A DNA stretch of 64,000 nt, from positions 1,364,001 to 1,428,000 of the forward strand of contig CP181261.1 in assembly GCA_047833665.1 (NCBI GenBank), given 5' to 3'. The notes under the pieces were generated by a model. The model had not been told where the DNA came from and ran no database searches. It worked only from the letters and a program-made list of their open reading frames with translations. Each line of letters begins with the position of its first letter. Position 1 is the first letter of the stretch. The translations under genes were made by a program, and so were the position numbers. This document shows positions 43,339 through 52,438 of the stretch, piece by piece. This DNA is from Caproicibacter sp047833665. Lineage in GTDB: Bacteria; Bacillota; Clostridia; Oscillospirales; Acutalibacteraceae.

Positions 43339-46300
43339 GCAGAAACTGGACGCAAAGTCAGAAAAACGCAATCTATGCCCGCGGGGGGACTCTCTTGGTT
43401 TCGGCCGCGGCCGGGTCAGGCAAAACCGCTGTTTTGGTACAGCGCTTTATTGAGCGAATTACTGACAAGGCTCATCCGGTTGACGCGGACCGAATGTTGG
43501 TTGTCACATTTACAAAAGCTGCGGCGGAGGAGATGAGAGGACGCATTGCCGCTGAAATTGCCGCCATGCTGGAACAGGATCCGGGAAATGTTCGGCTGCA
43601 GCGTCAGCAGATTCTTCTTTCTCGCGCGAAAATTGGCACCATAGATTCCTTTTGCAGCGACTTGGTGCGTGAAAACTTTTTTAAACTGGGCATAGCACCG
43701 GATTTCCGCATTTTGGATGACGGAGAAATGGCGGTCCTTCGTTCGCAGGCCGTTTCCGACACTTTGGATGAATTTTATGCGCAAGGAGATCCGGCTTTTT
43801 TTGAATTTGTGGAAGAATTTTCATCTGGAAGAGACGATGGCCGCATCGCAGATACCGTGAATCGTCTGTATGATTTTGTCCGCTCGCATCCGTTTCCAAA
43901 ACGCTGGCTTGCCGAAAAAGCCGCATTGTATGACAGCCATGCGCCCATTGAAGATTCCCCGTGGGGCAGAGCCATCTTTTCCTATGCAGAAGAAGCCGTG
44001 GCGTACGGCATTTCACTAACGCAAAATTCGCTTTCACGAATGAGTTCGGATCAAGAGATATTTGACGCATACGCCGAAGCCTGCCAAGCAGACCTTGCAA
44101 ATCTGTCATCTCTGCAGGAAGCAATTGCATCCGGCGATTGGGATTTGTGTGCAAGCAGGTGCGCTAAATTCACTTTTCCGAAATTCCGGCCCGTCAGGGG
44201 ACGCAAAGAGGATCCTCTGAAAAATGCAGTGACAAATGCACGCAAAGAGGTAAAATCCGTTGTTGGAAATCTAACAACATTGTTTGGATGCACTCGGGCG
44301 GAGTGGGAACAAGAACTTTCGCGGCTTGCGCCGGCGATTCGGATGTTGTTTCGTGTAACGGAGCGGTTCGGTGAGATACTGCAGCAAAGAAAAGCGGAGC
44401 GGCGCGCCGCAGATTTCGGTGATTTGGAACATTGGGCGTTAAAGCTGTTGGTGCGGGACACCGGCAATGGATTTAAAAAAACTTCGGATGCGCTGGAACT
44501 TGCCGAACAATATGAAGAAATTATGGTGGATGAATATCAGGACACTAACGAAGCTCAGGATATGATTTTCCGTGCCATATCCCGTGATGAAACAAATCTG
44601 TTCCTTGTGGGAGACGTCAAACAGAGTATTTACCGATTTCGTCAGGCTATGCCGCAGATTTTTCTCCGTCACCGTGCCGCTATGCAGCAATATGATCCAG
44701 AAAGAGAAAACTTTCCGGCCTGCGTGGTGCTGGACCGTAATTTCCGCAGCAGAAGCGGTGTGACGGCGGCGGTCAATTTTGTATTTCGGCAGTTGATGAG
44801 CAAAACTACGGGCGAGCTTGATTACACAAAAGCTGAGGAACTCGTTCCCGGTGCCGAATATCCGCCGCAAACCGAGCCGGCGTGCAGCCTTGAAGTCATC
44901 GATCTGTCTGATACGGAATTTAAGAAAGACTCTGATATGATCCATGCGGAATGTCTTCACATTGCAGAGATGATTTATTCTATGACGGACGGTTCTTACA
45001 CGGTTACGGACCACGGAAAGCAGAGGCCCTGTGTTTACCGCGATTTCAGCATTTTACTCCGCAGCGCAAACCAATATGCCCATGAGTATGCCCGCGAACT
45101 TTCTGCACTTGGCATTCCGGCGTGGGCGGACACAGTCGGCGGTTTTTTTGCCGCAAGTGAAGTCAGCACCGTTTTGTCGCTGCTTCAAGTCATTGACAAT
45201 CCTATGCAGGATATCCCGCTCCTTGCAGTGATGATGAGTCCGCTTTACGGTTTTACGCCGGACGATGTGTCTCAAATTAGGCTGGGTTCGCGTAAAGGCC
45301 GTCTTTATCCGGCAGTCACTGCGGCTGCGCAGTCTGGAAACCACAAGGCTGCTGAGTTTTTAGAGGAAATCAAACGCTTTCGGACGCTGTCCGCCACAAT
45401 GCCGTCCGACCAGCTCATTCAGCGTGTGTACGATCGGACGGGACTCCCCATAATGGTTCAGGCTATGTCTAACGGAGAACTTCGTTTGGCTAATTTACGC
45501 CTTTTGCTTTCCTACGCCCGTAAATATGAATCATCCGGCTATAACGGCCTTTCCGGATTTCTTCGTTTTATTGAGCGCATGAGAAAAAGCAACGCTGATC
45601 TTTCTGCAGCGTCTACCATCAGTGAGTCGGCAAACGTAGTGCGGATCATGAGTGTACACCACTCCAAAGGCCTCGAGTTTCCAATCTGTATCTTAGCAGG
45701 ATGTTCCCGCGGTTTTCATAAAGAGCATTCCGATGTTCTGCTGCATCCGGAACTCGGTGCCGGTATTAGGCTTAGAGACCCGGATACCGGCGTGAGGTAT
45801 TCGACTGTTGTGCGGGAAGCTGTGGCATTGGAACAGGAACGGGATGAGATGAGTGAGGAACTGCGCGTGCTTTATGTTGCCATGACACGTGCAAAGGAAA
45901 AATTGATTATGGTCACAACGCTGGACAATGCTTCCAAGACGCTTAGTACTTTGGCTTCTCGGCTCACAGCTGAGAAACGAGTTTCTCCCTACGTCGTGCG
46001 GGGAGCATCCAGTATCTCGGATTGGGTGCTGCTCTGTGCTCTAAGACATCCGGATGCCGGATGCCTGCGGCGGCTCGCAGGTGTTTCCGATCAAATCACA
46101 GTGCCGGATACGGAAAAATGGTCAGTCCATGTGGTAAAGCCCTGCGTGCAGGAGCAGGAAGAGACGGAATCGGAACAAGAAACCACAGCTCAAGTGGATG
46201 CAGGTCTGCTTGCAAAATTGGAATCGGATCTTAATTTTGTTTATCCGTATTCCGGAATCAATGGGATGTGTGCAAAAGTGGCTGCCTCGGAACTGGCTGC

Positions 46301-46880
46301 CAGTAAATTTTCCGCCCGATATTCCGCATCTTCCAGACCGGCTTTTCTCAGCGAAACAGGACTCACTCCGGCAGAGCGCGGCACGGCACTGCATGCTTTC
46401 TTTCAGTTTGCGGATTACCGCAGTGCATCTGCAGACCCGAAGGGAGAACTGGATCGTTTGGTGAAAGAAGGGTTTTTAACCTCATGGCAGGCTCAAGCGG
46501 TCGATTTGGAAGCTGTACGCATATTTTTTCAAAGCAAGATAGCAAAGAGAATCTTGTCGGCTGCGCATTTGGAGCGTGAATATCGATTTACCGTGGAAAT
46601 ACCGGCGGGAGAGATTCGCCCTGAATTAACCGGAGCACTGGCGCAGGAACCTGTAATTTTGCAGGGGGCGGTGGATTGTATGTTTGAAGAATCCGGCGGA
46701 TTGGTCATTGTAGATTATAAGACGGATCGCACGCGCAGTGCCAAAGAACTGTGGGTAAGGTATCGGGAACAGTTGGATTGGTATCGCCGTGCTTTGGAAC
46801 TTTGTTCCGGGAAAAAGGTCATACAGTGTTTGCTGTATTCATTTGCCCTTGGCAAGGAAATTACCGGACCGTTAAAATAA
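43335..46880 (+). CDS. addA: AddAB helicase-nuclease subunit AddA
   Basis: A 1181-residue superfamily-1 helicase fused to a RecB-type nuclease. The helicase motifs include AAAGSGKTAVLVQRF (Walker A), MVDEYQDTNEAQ (motif II), LVGDVKQSIYRFRQA and VMSVHHSKGLEFP-like residues near position 790. The C-terminal nuclease has IVDYKTDR. The start is the GTG at 43335 with AGAAGGAG upstream. It works with AddB to load RecA after recognising a Chi-like site. Confidence 0.95.
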   Translation: MSRNWTQSQKNAIYARGGTLLVSAAAGSGKTAVLVQRFIERITDKAHPVDADRMLVVTFTKAAAEEMRGRIAAEIAAMLEQDPGNVRLQRQQILLSRAKIGTIDSFCSDLVRENFFKLGIAPDFRILDDGEMAVLRSQAVSDTLDEFYAQGDPAFFEFVEEFSSGRDDGRIADTVNRLYDFVRSHPFPKRWLAEKAALYDSHAPIEDSPWGRAIFSYAEEAVAYGISLTQNSLSRMSSDQEIFDAYAEACQADLANLSSLQEAIASGDWDLCASRCAKFTFPKFRPVRGRKEDPLKNAVTNARKEVKSVVGNLTTLFGCTRAEWEQELSRLAPAIRMLFRVTERFGEILQQRKAERRAADFGDLEHWALKLLVRDTGNGFKKTSDALELAEQYEEIMVDEYQDTNEAQDMIFRAISRDETNLFLVGDVKQSIYRFRQAMPQIFLRHRAAMQQYDPERENFPACVVLDRNFRSRSGVTAAVNFVFRQLMSKTTGELDYTKAEELVPGAEYPPQTEPACSLEVIDLSDTEFKKDSDMIHAECLHIAEMIYSMTDGSYTVTDHGKQRPCVYRDFSILLRSANQYAHEYARELSALGIPAWADTVGGFFAASEVSTVLSLLQVIDNPMQDIPLLAVMMSPLYGFTPDDVSQIRLGSRKGRLYPAVTAAAQSGNHKAAEFLEEIKRFRTLSATMPSDQLIQRVYDRTGLPIMVQAMSNGELRLANLRLLLSYARKYESSGYNGLSGFLRFIERMRKSNADLSAASTISESANVVRIMSVHHSKGLEFPICILAGCSRGFHKEHSDVLLHPELGAGIRLRDPDTGVRYSTVVREAVALEQERDEMSEELRVLYVAMTRAKEKLIMVTTLDNASKTLSTLASRLTAEKRVSPYVVRGASSISDWVLLCALRHPDAGCLRRLAGVSDQITVPDTEKWSVHVVKPCVQEQEETESEQETTAQVDAGLLAKLESDLNFVYPYSGINGMCAKVAASELAASKFSARYSASSRPAFLSETGLTPAERGTALHAFFQFADYRSASADPKGELDRLVKEGFLTSWQAQAVDLEAVRIFFQSKIAKRILSAAHLEREYRFTVEIPAGEIRPELTGALAQEPVILQGAVDCMFEESGGLVIVDYKTDRTRSAKELWVRYREQLDWYRRALELCSGKKVIQCLLYSFALGKEITGPLK

Positions 46881-46883
46881 ATC

Positions 46884-46912
46884 TTGACAAACACAGATTG
46901 TGCCAGTATAAT
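46884..46912 (+). promoter_or_regulatory. Consensus promoter of infC-rpmI-rplT
   Basis: TTGACA (46884-46889), a 17-bp spacer and TATAAT (46907-46912). Transcription would start near 46919, giving a leader of about 190 nt. Confidence 0.85.
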
Positions 46913-47042
46913 TAATTTTGTGAAAACAAAGTGAAATATGGCAGTTACACGCTGTATTTCCACCTGTGGGGTTTTCGTCCGTCACGGGTCAATACGTTTG
47001 ATAATTTCCTTAGGTTTTGATTTTAGGGAAACGAAAGTATTG

Positions 47043-47076
47043 ATGCACGGGCGGAAATTCTGTCCGTGCATTTTTT
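47043..47076 (+). terminator. Leader terminator of infC-rpmI-rplT (attenuator)
   Basis: ATGCACGG pairs with CCGTGCAT, with further pairing in the loop, followed by TTTTTT. It lies between the promoter and infC, as in the L20-leader attenuators of Firmicutes, where L20 binding or alternative folding decides read-through. Confidence 0.8.
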
Positions 47077-47108
47077 ATGTGATTTACGTGTTATGGAGGT
47101 GCTTAACT

Positions 47109-47627
47109 ATTAGCAACAAGGAACTTCAGGTTAACGAACAAATCCGCGACAAGCAGGTGCGGTTAATTGGCTCGGATGGCACTCAGCTCGGGGTAATGTC
47201 ATCCGCGCAGGCTCTGCAGAAAGCGATGGAAATGAATCTGGATCTGGTAAAGGTCGCGCCCCAGGCGAATCCGCCGGTTTGTAAAATTATCGATTACGGA
47301 AAATTCAGATTCGAACAGGCTAAACGCGAAAAGGAAGCAAAAAAGAATCAGCACACGGTCGATATTAAAGAAATTCGGCTTTCGCTGAATATTGATGTGC
47401 ACGATTTCAATACGAAGCTGAAGCATGCAGTGAGATTTCTGAAAACCGGAGATAAAGTTAAAGTTTCCATACGTTTTCGCGGCCGCGAAATGGGGCACCC
47501 TGAGCAAGGCCATGAAATTATGAAACGCTTTGCCGATGCTCTGAGCGAATTTGCCAATGTTGAAAAACCGCCTAAGCTGGAAGGACGCAACATGTTGATG
47601 TTCCTTGCCTCCAAACCCGTAAAGTAA
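47109..47627 (+). CDS. infC: Translation initiation factor IF-3 (AUU start)
   Basis: A 172-residue factor that prevents subunit joining and checks start-codon fidelity. N-terminal SNKELQVNEQIRDKQVRLIG and the linker/C-domain segments KEIRLSLNID and RGREMGHPEQG fit the family. The only start that suits the GGAGGTG ribosome site (47096-47102) is ATT at 47109, the rare codon that gives IF-3 autoregulation in other bacteria. The frame stays open further upstream but lacks a start signal. Confidence 0.93.
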   Translation: MSNKELQVNEQIRDKQVRLIGSDGTQLGVMSSAQALQKAMEMNLDLVKVAPQANPPVCKIIDYGKFRFEQAKREKEAKKNQHTVDIKEIRLSLNIDVHDFNTKLKHAVRFLKTGDKVKVSIRFRGREMGHPEQGHEIMKRFADALSEFANVEKPPKLEGRNMLMFLASKPVK

Positions 47628-47650
47628 AGTTTCAATAAGGAGGGGCAGTC

Positions 47651-47848
47651 ATGCCTAAAATTAAAACACATACCGGTGCGAAAAAGCGCTTTAAACTTTC
47701 CAAAAGCGGTAAGGTTATCCGCGCTCATGCGAATAAATCTCATATTTTGAACAAAAAAACAACAAAACGCAAACGCGGACTGCGCAAGACCGTTGTTACC
47801 GATAAAACAAATGTGGCCAGCATTAAAAAGCTGCTTCCTTATCAATAA
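47651..47848 (+). CDS. rpmI: Ribosomal protein bL35
   Basis: 65 residues, full length, highly basic: PKIKTHTGAKKRFKLSKSG at the start and NKKTTKRKRGLRKTV in the middle. It lies 23 nt after infC with AAGGAGG upstream, in the conserved infC-rpmI-rplT operon. Confidence 0.97.
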   Translation: MPKIKTHTGAKKRFKLSKSGKVIRAHANKSHILNKKTTKRKRGLRKTVVTDKTNVASIKKLLPYQ

Positions 47849-47896
47849 CGGACCGCTCGGAAATCGGAAAGATACCATTAATTTGGAGGTAATAGA

Positions 47897-48250
47897 ATGG
47901 CACGTGTTAAGGGTGCGCTGATGACGCGCAAAAGAAGAAAAAAGACATTAAAACTTGCAAAAGGTTATTTCGGTGCCAAAAGCCGTCACTTTAAAATGGC
48001 CAAACAGGCCGTTATGAAATCCGGAAATTATGCGTTTATTGGCCGTAAGGCGAGAAAAAGAGATTTTCGCCGCCTTTGGATTACCAGAATTTCGGCCGCA
48101 TGCCGTGCCAATGGCATCAGCTATTCCGTGTTTATGAACGGTCTGAAAAAGTCAGGGGTAACGCTGAACAGAAAAATGCTCGCGGAAATTGCTGTTGCCG
48201 ACGAAGCGGCGTTCAAGAGCTTGGTGGAAAAGGCAAAATCTGCAGTTTAA
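47897..48250 (+). CDS. rplT: Ribosomal protein bL20
   Basis: 117 residues, full length: RVKGALMTRKRRKKTLKLAK start, GRKARKRDFRRLWI in the middle, and NRKMLAEIAVAD. It is needed for early 50S assembly and in Firmicutes binds the infC leader to repress the operon. A terminator follows. Confidence 0.98.
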   Translation: MARVKGALMTRKRRKKTLKLAKGYFGAKSRHFKMAKQAVMKSGNYAFIGRKARKRDFRRLWITRISAACRANGISYSVFMNGLKKSGVTLNRKMLAEIAVADEAAFKSLVEKAKSAV

Positions 48251-48262
48251 TAACCATAAATC

Positions 48263-48291
48263 GCGCCCGGATGGTCCCGGGCGCTCATTTT
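48263..48291 (+). terminator. Terminator after rplT
   Basis: GCGCCCGG/CCGGGCGC stem with a 6-nt loop, then TCATTTTAT. Confidence 0.75.
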
Positions 48292-48313
48292 ATCCGTTGG
48301 GAGTTCTTGCCGA

Positions 48314-49126
48314 ATGCCTAAAATGATTGTCAGCCGCAGTAATGAAACAATCAAAAAAGCTGTGCGGCTATCTAATTCCGCTCAATATCGTACGGAATGC
48401 GGATTGTACTTTTTGGAAGGGGCACGTCTGTGTGCGGACGCCGCATACAGCGGCGTAGTCATCCAAACGCTGATGTATACGGAACACGCCGCGGAAAAGT
48501 ATGAGCAATATCTTCGTCCGGTTATGGAAAAAGCACAGGAAATTTATCTTGTAGGGCCGCAGGCGGCGAAAGCTTTGTCGTGCACAAAAACACCTCAGGG
48601 AATTTTCTGTATTTGTCAAATGCCGCACAAAACGGCCAAAGAATCCAATATAACGGCGCCCGGTGCCTATCTTGCACTGGAAAATTTACAGGATCCTGCT
48701 AACATGGGGACCATTCTCCGTACGGCGGAAGCGCTTGGCGTCAGTGGAATTATCTTAGGCGGCAGCTGCTGTGATATCTATTCTCCAAAGGTGCTTCGCG
48801 CATCGATGGGAGCTGTGTTTCGCCTGCCGTTTTTTATTGTGAAAGACCTTCCGAATTTTTTATCCGGTCTCAATCGGCGCGGATTTGTTACAGCCGCTGC
48901 TGTGCCGGACAGCAGTGCGCAGCCCATAACAACCATACATTTACGCCAATGCGTAATGGTTGTGGGAAATGAGGGGAACGGCTTGACACAGGAAACGCGA
49001 AATGCCTGTTCCACAGAAGTCACTATTCCCATGCTTGGCCGGGCGGAATCTTTGAATGCATCCGCTGCGGCAGCAATTTTGATTTGGGAAATGATGAAAG
49101 AGCAAGCGGGAGGAGCTGCTTTATGA
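48314..49126 (+). CDS. SpoU/TrmH-family rRNA or tRNA 2'-O-methyltransferase
   Basis: A 270-residue SPOUT methyltransferase. The N-terminal substrate-binding domain (FLEGARLCADAA) is followed by the knot: LENLQDPANMGTILRTAEALG (motif 1), VMVVGNEGNGLTQE (motif 2) and IPMLGRAESLNASAAAAI (motif 3). It is RlmB/TsnR-like, so it probably modifies rRNA, but the target is open. It overlaps dprA by 4 nt. Confidence 0.9.
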   Translation: MPKMIVSRSNETIKKAVRLSNSAQYRTECGLYFLEGARLCADAAYSGVVIQTLMYTEHAAEKYEQYLRPVMEKAQEIYLVGPQAAKALSCTKTPQGIFCICQMPHKTAKESNITAPGAYLALENLQDPANMGTILRTAEALGVSGIILGGSCCDIYSPKVLRASMGAVFRLPFFIVKDLPNFLSGLNRRGFVTAAAVPDSSAQPITTIHLRQCVMVVGNEGNGLTQETRNACSTEVTIPMLGRAESLNASAAAAILIWEMMKEQAGGAAL

Positions 49127-50295
49127 GCCAATATGATCCGAGGGCTTTCTGGCTTTGGCTGCAACATGCACTTGGTGCAGGCAGTTCCAAACAGAACCGT
49201 ATCTTAGAAGGGTGGAAAAGTCTGGAGGATTTTTATGCCGGGGGAAGAGAAGCATGGCTTTTGGAAGGATACTTTACTCCAAAAGAAATTCGTAATATGG
49301 AAAATTATACGCTTTCCGATGCACAAGCTCTTTTGGAGTACTGTGAAAAAATCGGACAGGCAGTAGTTACCCCTGACTGTGATGAGTACCCGGCTCCACT
49401 GCGCCAAATTCGCAATGCGCCGTGCGCACTGTATATAAAAGGACATTTGCCGGATTTTAGCTTGGAACCGGCCATCTCAATCGTTGGAACCAGAAAGGCA
49501 ACGCAAACCGGAAAGGCCGCTGCACGAAGTTTTGCATATGAGCTTGCAAAAAACGGTGTTATTGTTGTGAGCGGAGGTGCCTTGGGAATCGATACCGCGG
49601 CTCATCAAGGTGCACTGCAAGCCGGAGGCAAAACTGTTTGTGTTCTGGGCTGCGGTATCGATACGGACTATCTGGTGACAAATGCATCACTTCGGGATAC
49701 CATTGCAGTAAAAGGTGCACTCATCTCCGAATTTCCGCCGCAGACGCAGGCAACCGCTTCAAATTTTCCCATTCGCAACCGGATTATTTCGGGGTTGTCT
49801 CTCGGAACCCTTGTGGTGGAAGCTGCTGCGAAAAGCGGCTCACTGATTACAGCGGATTATGCGCTGGAACAGGGCCGTGATGTTTTCGCGATTCCGTGCA
49901 GTATTTTTAGCCCGGTCTCGGCGGGGGTTAATAATCTGATTAAAGCCGGGGCAAAACCGGTCAGCGGAGCAAAAGAGATACTTGAGGAATATCCTGAATG
50001 GGGAAAAAGCAAAATTTTTCTTGACGATGCCAAAACAAATGTTATTATAGAAGAGAATAGCACAAATAGTAATTCGTCTGCGGAACATTCAAGCCGGGTT
50101 ATGCCCTGTGCGGATAAATTTTCCCCGGATGCACAAATACTATTATCCAGTTTAACCGATATTCCTCGGCCTATTGCCGAACTGATTGAGATTACAAAGA
50201 TTCCGGCAGCAAGGTTACTTTCTGCCATAACGGAATTGGAATTGGAAGGTGCTATTAAATCCCATTCCGGCAGGCGATACAGCTTGCCGCGTTAA
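49123..50295 (+). CDS. dprA: DNA processing protein DprA
   Basis: A 390-residue protein that loads RecA on incoming single-stranded DNA during natural transformation. The Rossmann-like domain carries SIVGTRKATQTGKAAA, VVSGGALGIDTAAH, NRIISGLSLGTLVVEA and the Gly/Ser motif SGSLITADYALEQGR. A C-terminal winged helix (PRPIAELIEITKIPAARLL) is present, preceded by a Ser/Asn-rich linker. Start at the ATG at 49123 with GGGAGGAG upstream. Confidence 0.95.
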   Translation: MSQYDPRAFWLWLQHALGAGSSKQNRILEGWKSLEDFYAGGREAWLLEGYFTPKEIRNMENYTLSDAQALLEYCEKIGQAVVTPDCDEYPAPLRQIRNAPCALYIKGHLPDFSLEPAISIVGTRKATQTGKAAARSFAYELAKNGVIVVSGGALGIDTAAHQGALQAGGKTVCVLGCGIDTDYLVTNASLRDTIAVKGALISEFPPQTQATASNFPIRNRIISGLSLGTLVVEAAAKSGSLITADYALEQGRDVFAIPCSIFSPVSAGVNNLIKAGAKPVSGAKEILEEYPEWGKSKIFLDDAKTNVIIEENSTNSNSSAEHSSRVMPCADKFSPDAQILLSSLTDIPRPIAELIEITKIPAARLLSAITELELEGAIKSHSGRRYSLPR

Positions 50296-50356
50296 TTGTT
50301 TCCTTCCGCATGTGTTGCCGCGGATTGGAAAATGTTTATAGATGTGAGGTGGTTTT

Positions 50357-52438
50357 ATGTCCAAGCTGGTGATCGTGGAATCTCCGGCTAAAGCAAAAAC
50401 GATTCAGAAATATTTAGGAACCGGTTTTGAAGTTGTCGCATCAATGGGCCATGTGAGGGATTTGCCTCAAAGCCGTTTAAGTGTTGATGTTAAAAATAAA
50501 TTTAAGCCAAAATATGAAATTATTAAAGGTAAGGAAAAACTGGTGCAGGAGCTCAAGGAACGTGCGGATAAGAGCGAATCCATTCTTCTTGCTACCGACC
50601 CCGACCGCGAAGGGGAGGCGATTTCCTGGCACCTTGCTTATATCCTCGGCCTTGATATGAATGAAAAAAACAGGGTCACTTTCAATGAAATTACGAAAAC
50701 CGGTGTGACACATGGGATGCAGAATCCTAGAACCATCGACCTCGACTTGGTTAACGCCCAGCAGGCGCGCCGTATTTTGGATCGATTGGTTGGATATAAG
50801 CTCAGTCCTTTTTTGTCCCAAAAAATCAGGCGCGGCCTTTCCGCAGGACGAGTGCAGTCCGTTGCGGTTCGCATCATTGTGGATCGGGAAAACGAGATTC
50901 GTAATTTTGTACCGGAAGAATATTGGACGATTGATGCAAAATTTGTGCCGAAAGGCTCCAGAAAATCTTTTTCTGCAAGTTTTTACGGCGATACAAACGG
51001 TAAAATGAAAATTTCCAGTAAAGAGGAGTCGGACCGTATTCTGGAAGACTTAAAAGATGCCGATTTTAGCATTGTTAAAGTCAAAAAAGGCAAAAGGCGT
51101 AAATCTCCGGCTCCGCCGTTTATCACTTCAACACTCCAGCAAGAAGCCTCTCGCCGTCTGGGGTTTCAGGCAAGGCGGACAATGAAGGCTGCGCAGGAGT
51201 TGTATGAAGGTGTGGAAATTCCTGGACTCGGAGCCGTTGGTTTAATTACCTATATGAGAACGGACTCGTTGCGTATATCGGAAGATGCTCAGAAAGAAGC
51301 GAGGGATTATATTCGCGAACGGTGGGGTGAACAGTATCTGCCGGAATCCCCACGGCATTATAAATCCCGGGCAAACGCGCAGGATGGTCATGAAGCCATT
51401 CGTCCAACCATGCCATCCCTTCCACCGGAAAAGGTAAAGGATAGTCTGTCTTCCGACCAATATAAGCTCTATAAATTGATTTGGGAACGTTTTTTGGCAA
51501 GTCAGATGGCAAATTGTATCCAAAGTACCACTCAGGCCGATATTCAAGCCAAAAACTATATCTTTAAAGCTTCCGGATACACAGTTGCGTTTGACGGCTT
51601 TACCGTTCTCTATGAGGAAGCTAAGGACGAAAAGGACTCGAAAAGTGTTGCGCTTCCGGATTTGGAAACCGGAATGTCTCTGAAACTAAAAGAAATCGCC
51701 GGAAGTCAGCACTTTACACAACCGCCTCCGCGTTATACCGAAGCGTCATTGATTAAGGCTCTGGAAGAAAACGGGATTGGCCGTCCGTCCACCTACGCCA
51801 CAACGATTTCAACCATAACCGCAAGAGAATATGTAGTCCGCGAAGGAAAAACACTCAAGCCAACGGAATTGGGCGAAACCGTTACCAATTTAATGAAAGA
51901 AAGATTTCCCAAAATCGTCAATGTAAAATTCACAGCGCAGGTGGAAAGCAACCTTGACGAGGTTCAAAGAGGGAAGACCGATTGGGTACAGACACTAGAA
52001 GAATTTTACAGCGATTTTGACAAAACATTAAAAACCGCAAAAGAAGAGATGAAGGGTGTAAAAATCCAGCTCAAGGAAGATGTGACGGACGTTATTTGTG
52101 AAAAGTGCGGCCGCAACATGGTCATTAAGAACGGCCGTTACGGTAAATTTTTGGCGTGCCCGGGGTATCCGGAGTGCAAAAATGTTAAAAAATATGTGCA
52201 GGAAACCGGAGCAGAATGTCCAAAATGCGGCGGAAAAGTGATTGTGAAAAAGACCAAAAAAGGACGCGTATTCTACGGCTGTTCCAACTATCCCAACTGT
52301 GATTTTGTTTCGTGGGATGAACCGGCCATGGAGAAGTGCCCCAAATGCGGCAAAACTCTTTTGAAGAAAAAAGGAAAGCACCCGAAATTATATTGTATAA
52401 CGCCCGATTGTGGTTTTGAAAAGATGGAGGACGAATGA
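50357..52438 (+). CDS. topA: DNA topoisomerase I
   Basis: A 693-residue type IA topoisomerase relaxing negative supercoils. The Toprim segment is IVESPAKAKTIQKYLG with DPDREGEAISWH; SAGRVQSVAVRI follows, and the active Tyr is in LITYMRTDS. Three C-terminal zinc ribbons are seen (CEKCGR..., CPKCGGK..., CPKCGK...), each ending in C-x-x-C or C-x-x-x-x-C type pairs. The stop overlaps the trmFO start by 4 nt. Confidence 0.97.
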   Translation: MSKLVIVESPAKAKTIQKYLGTGFEVVASMGHVRDLPQSRLSVDVKNKFKPKYEIIKGKEKLVQELKERADKSESILLATDPDREGEAISWHLAYILGLDMNEKNRVTFNEITKTGVTHGMQNPRTIDLDLVNAQQARRILDRLVGYKLSPFLSQKIRRGLSAGRVQSVAVRIIVDRENEIRNFVPEEYWTIDAKFVPKGSRKSFSASFYGDTNGKMKISSKEESDRILEDLKDADFSIVKVKKGKRRKSPAPPFITSTLQQEASRRLGFQARRTMKAAQELYEGVEIPGLGAVGLITYMRTDSLRISEDAQKEARDYIRERWGEQYLPESPRHYKSRANAQDGHEAIRPTMPSLPPEKVKDSLSSDQYKLYKLIWERFLASQMANCIQSTTQADIQAKNYIFKASGYTVAFDGFTVLYEEAKDEKDSKSVALPDLETGMSLKLKEIAGSQHFTQPPPRYTEASLIKALEENGIGRPSTYATTISTITAREYVVREGKTLKPTELGETVTNLMKERFPKIVNVKFTAQVESNLDEVQRGKTDWVQTLEEFYSDFDKTLKTAKEEMKGVKIQLKEDVTDVICEKCGRNMVIKNGRYGKFLACPGYPECKNVKKYVQETGAECPKCGGKVIVKKTKKGRVFYGCSNYPNCDFVSWDEPAMEKCPKCGKTLLKKKGKHPKLYCITPDCGFEKMEDE

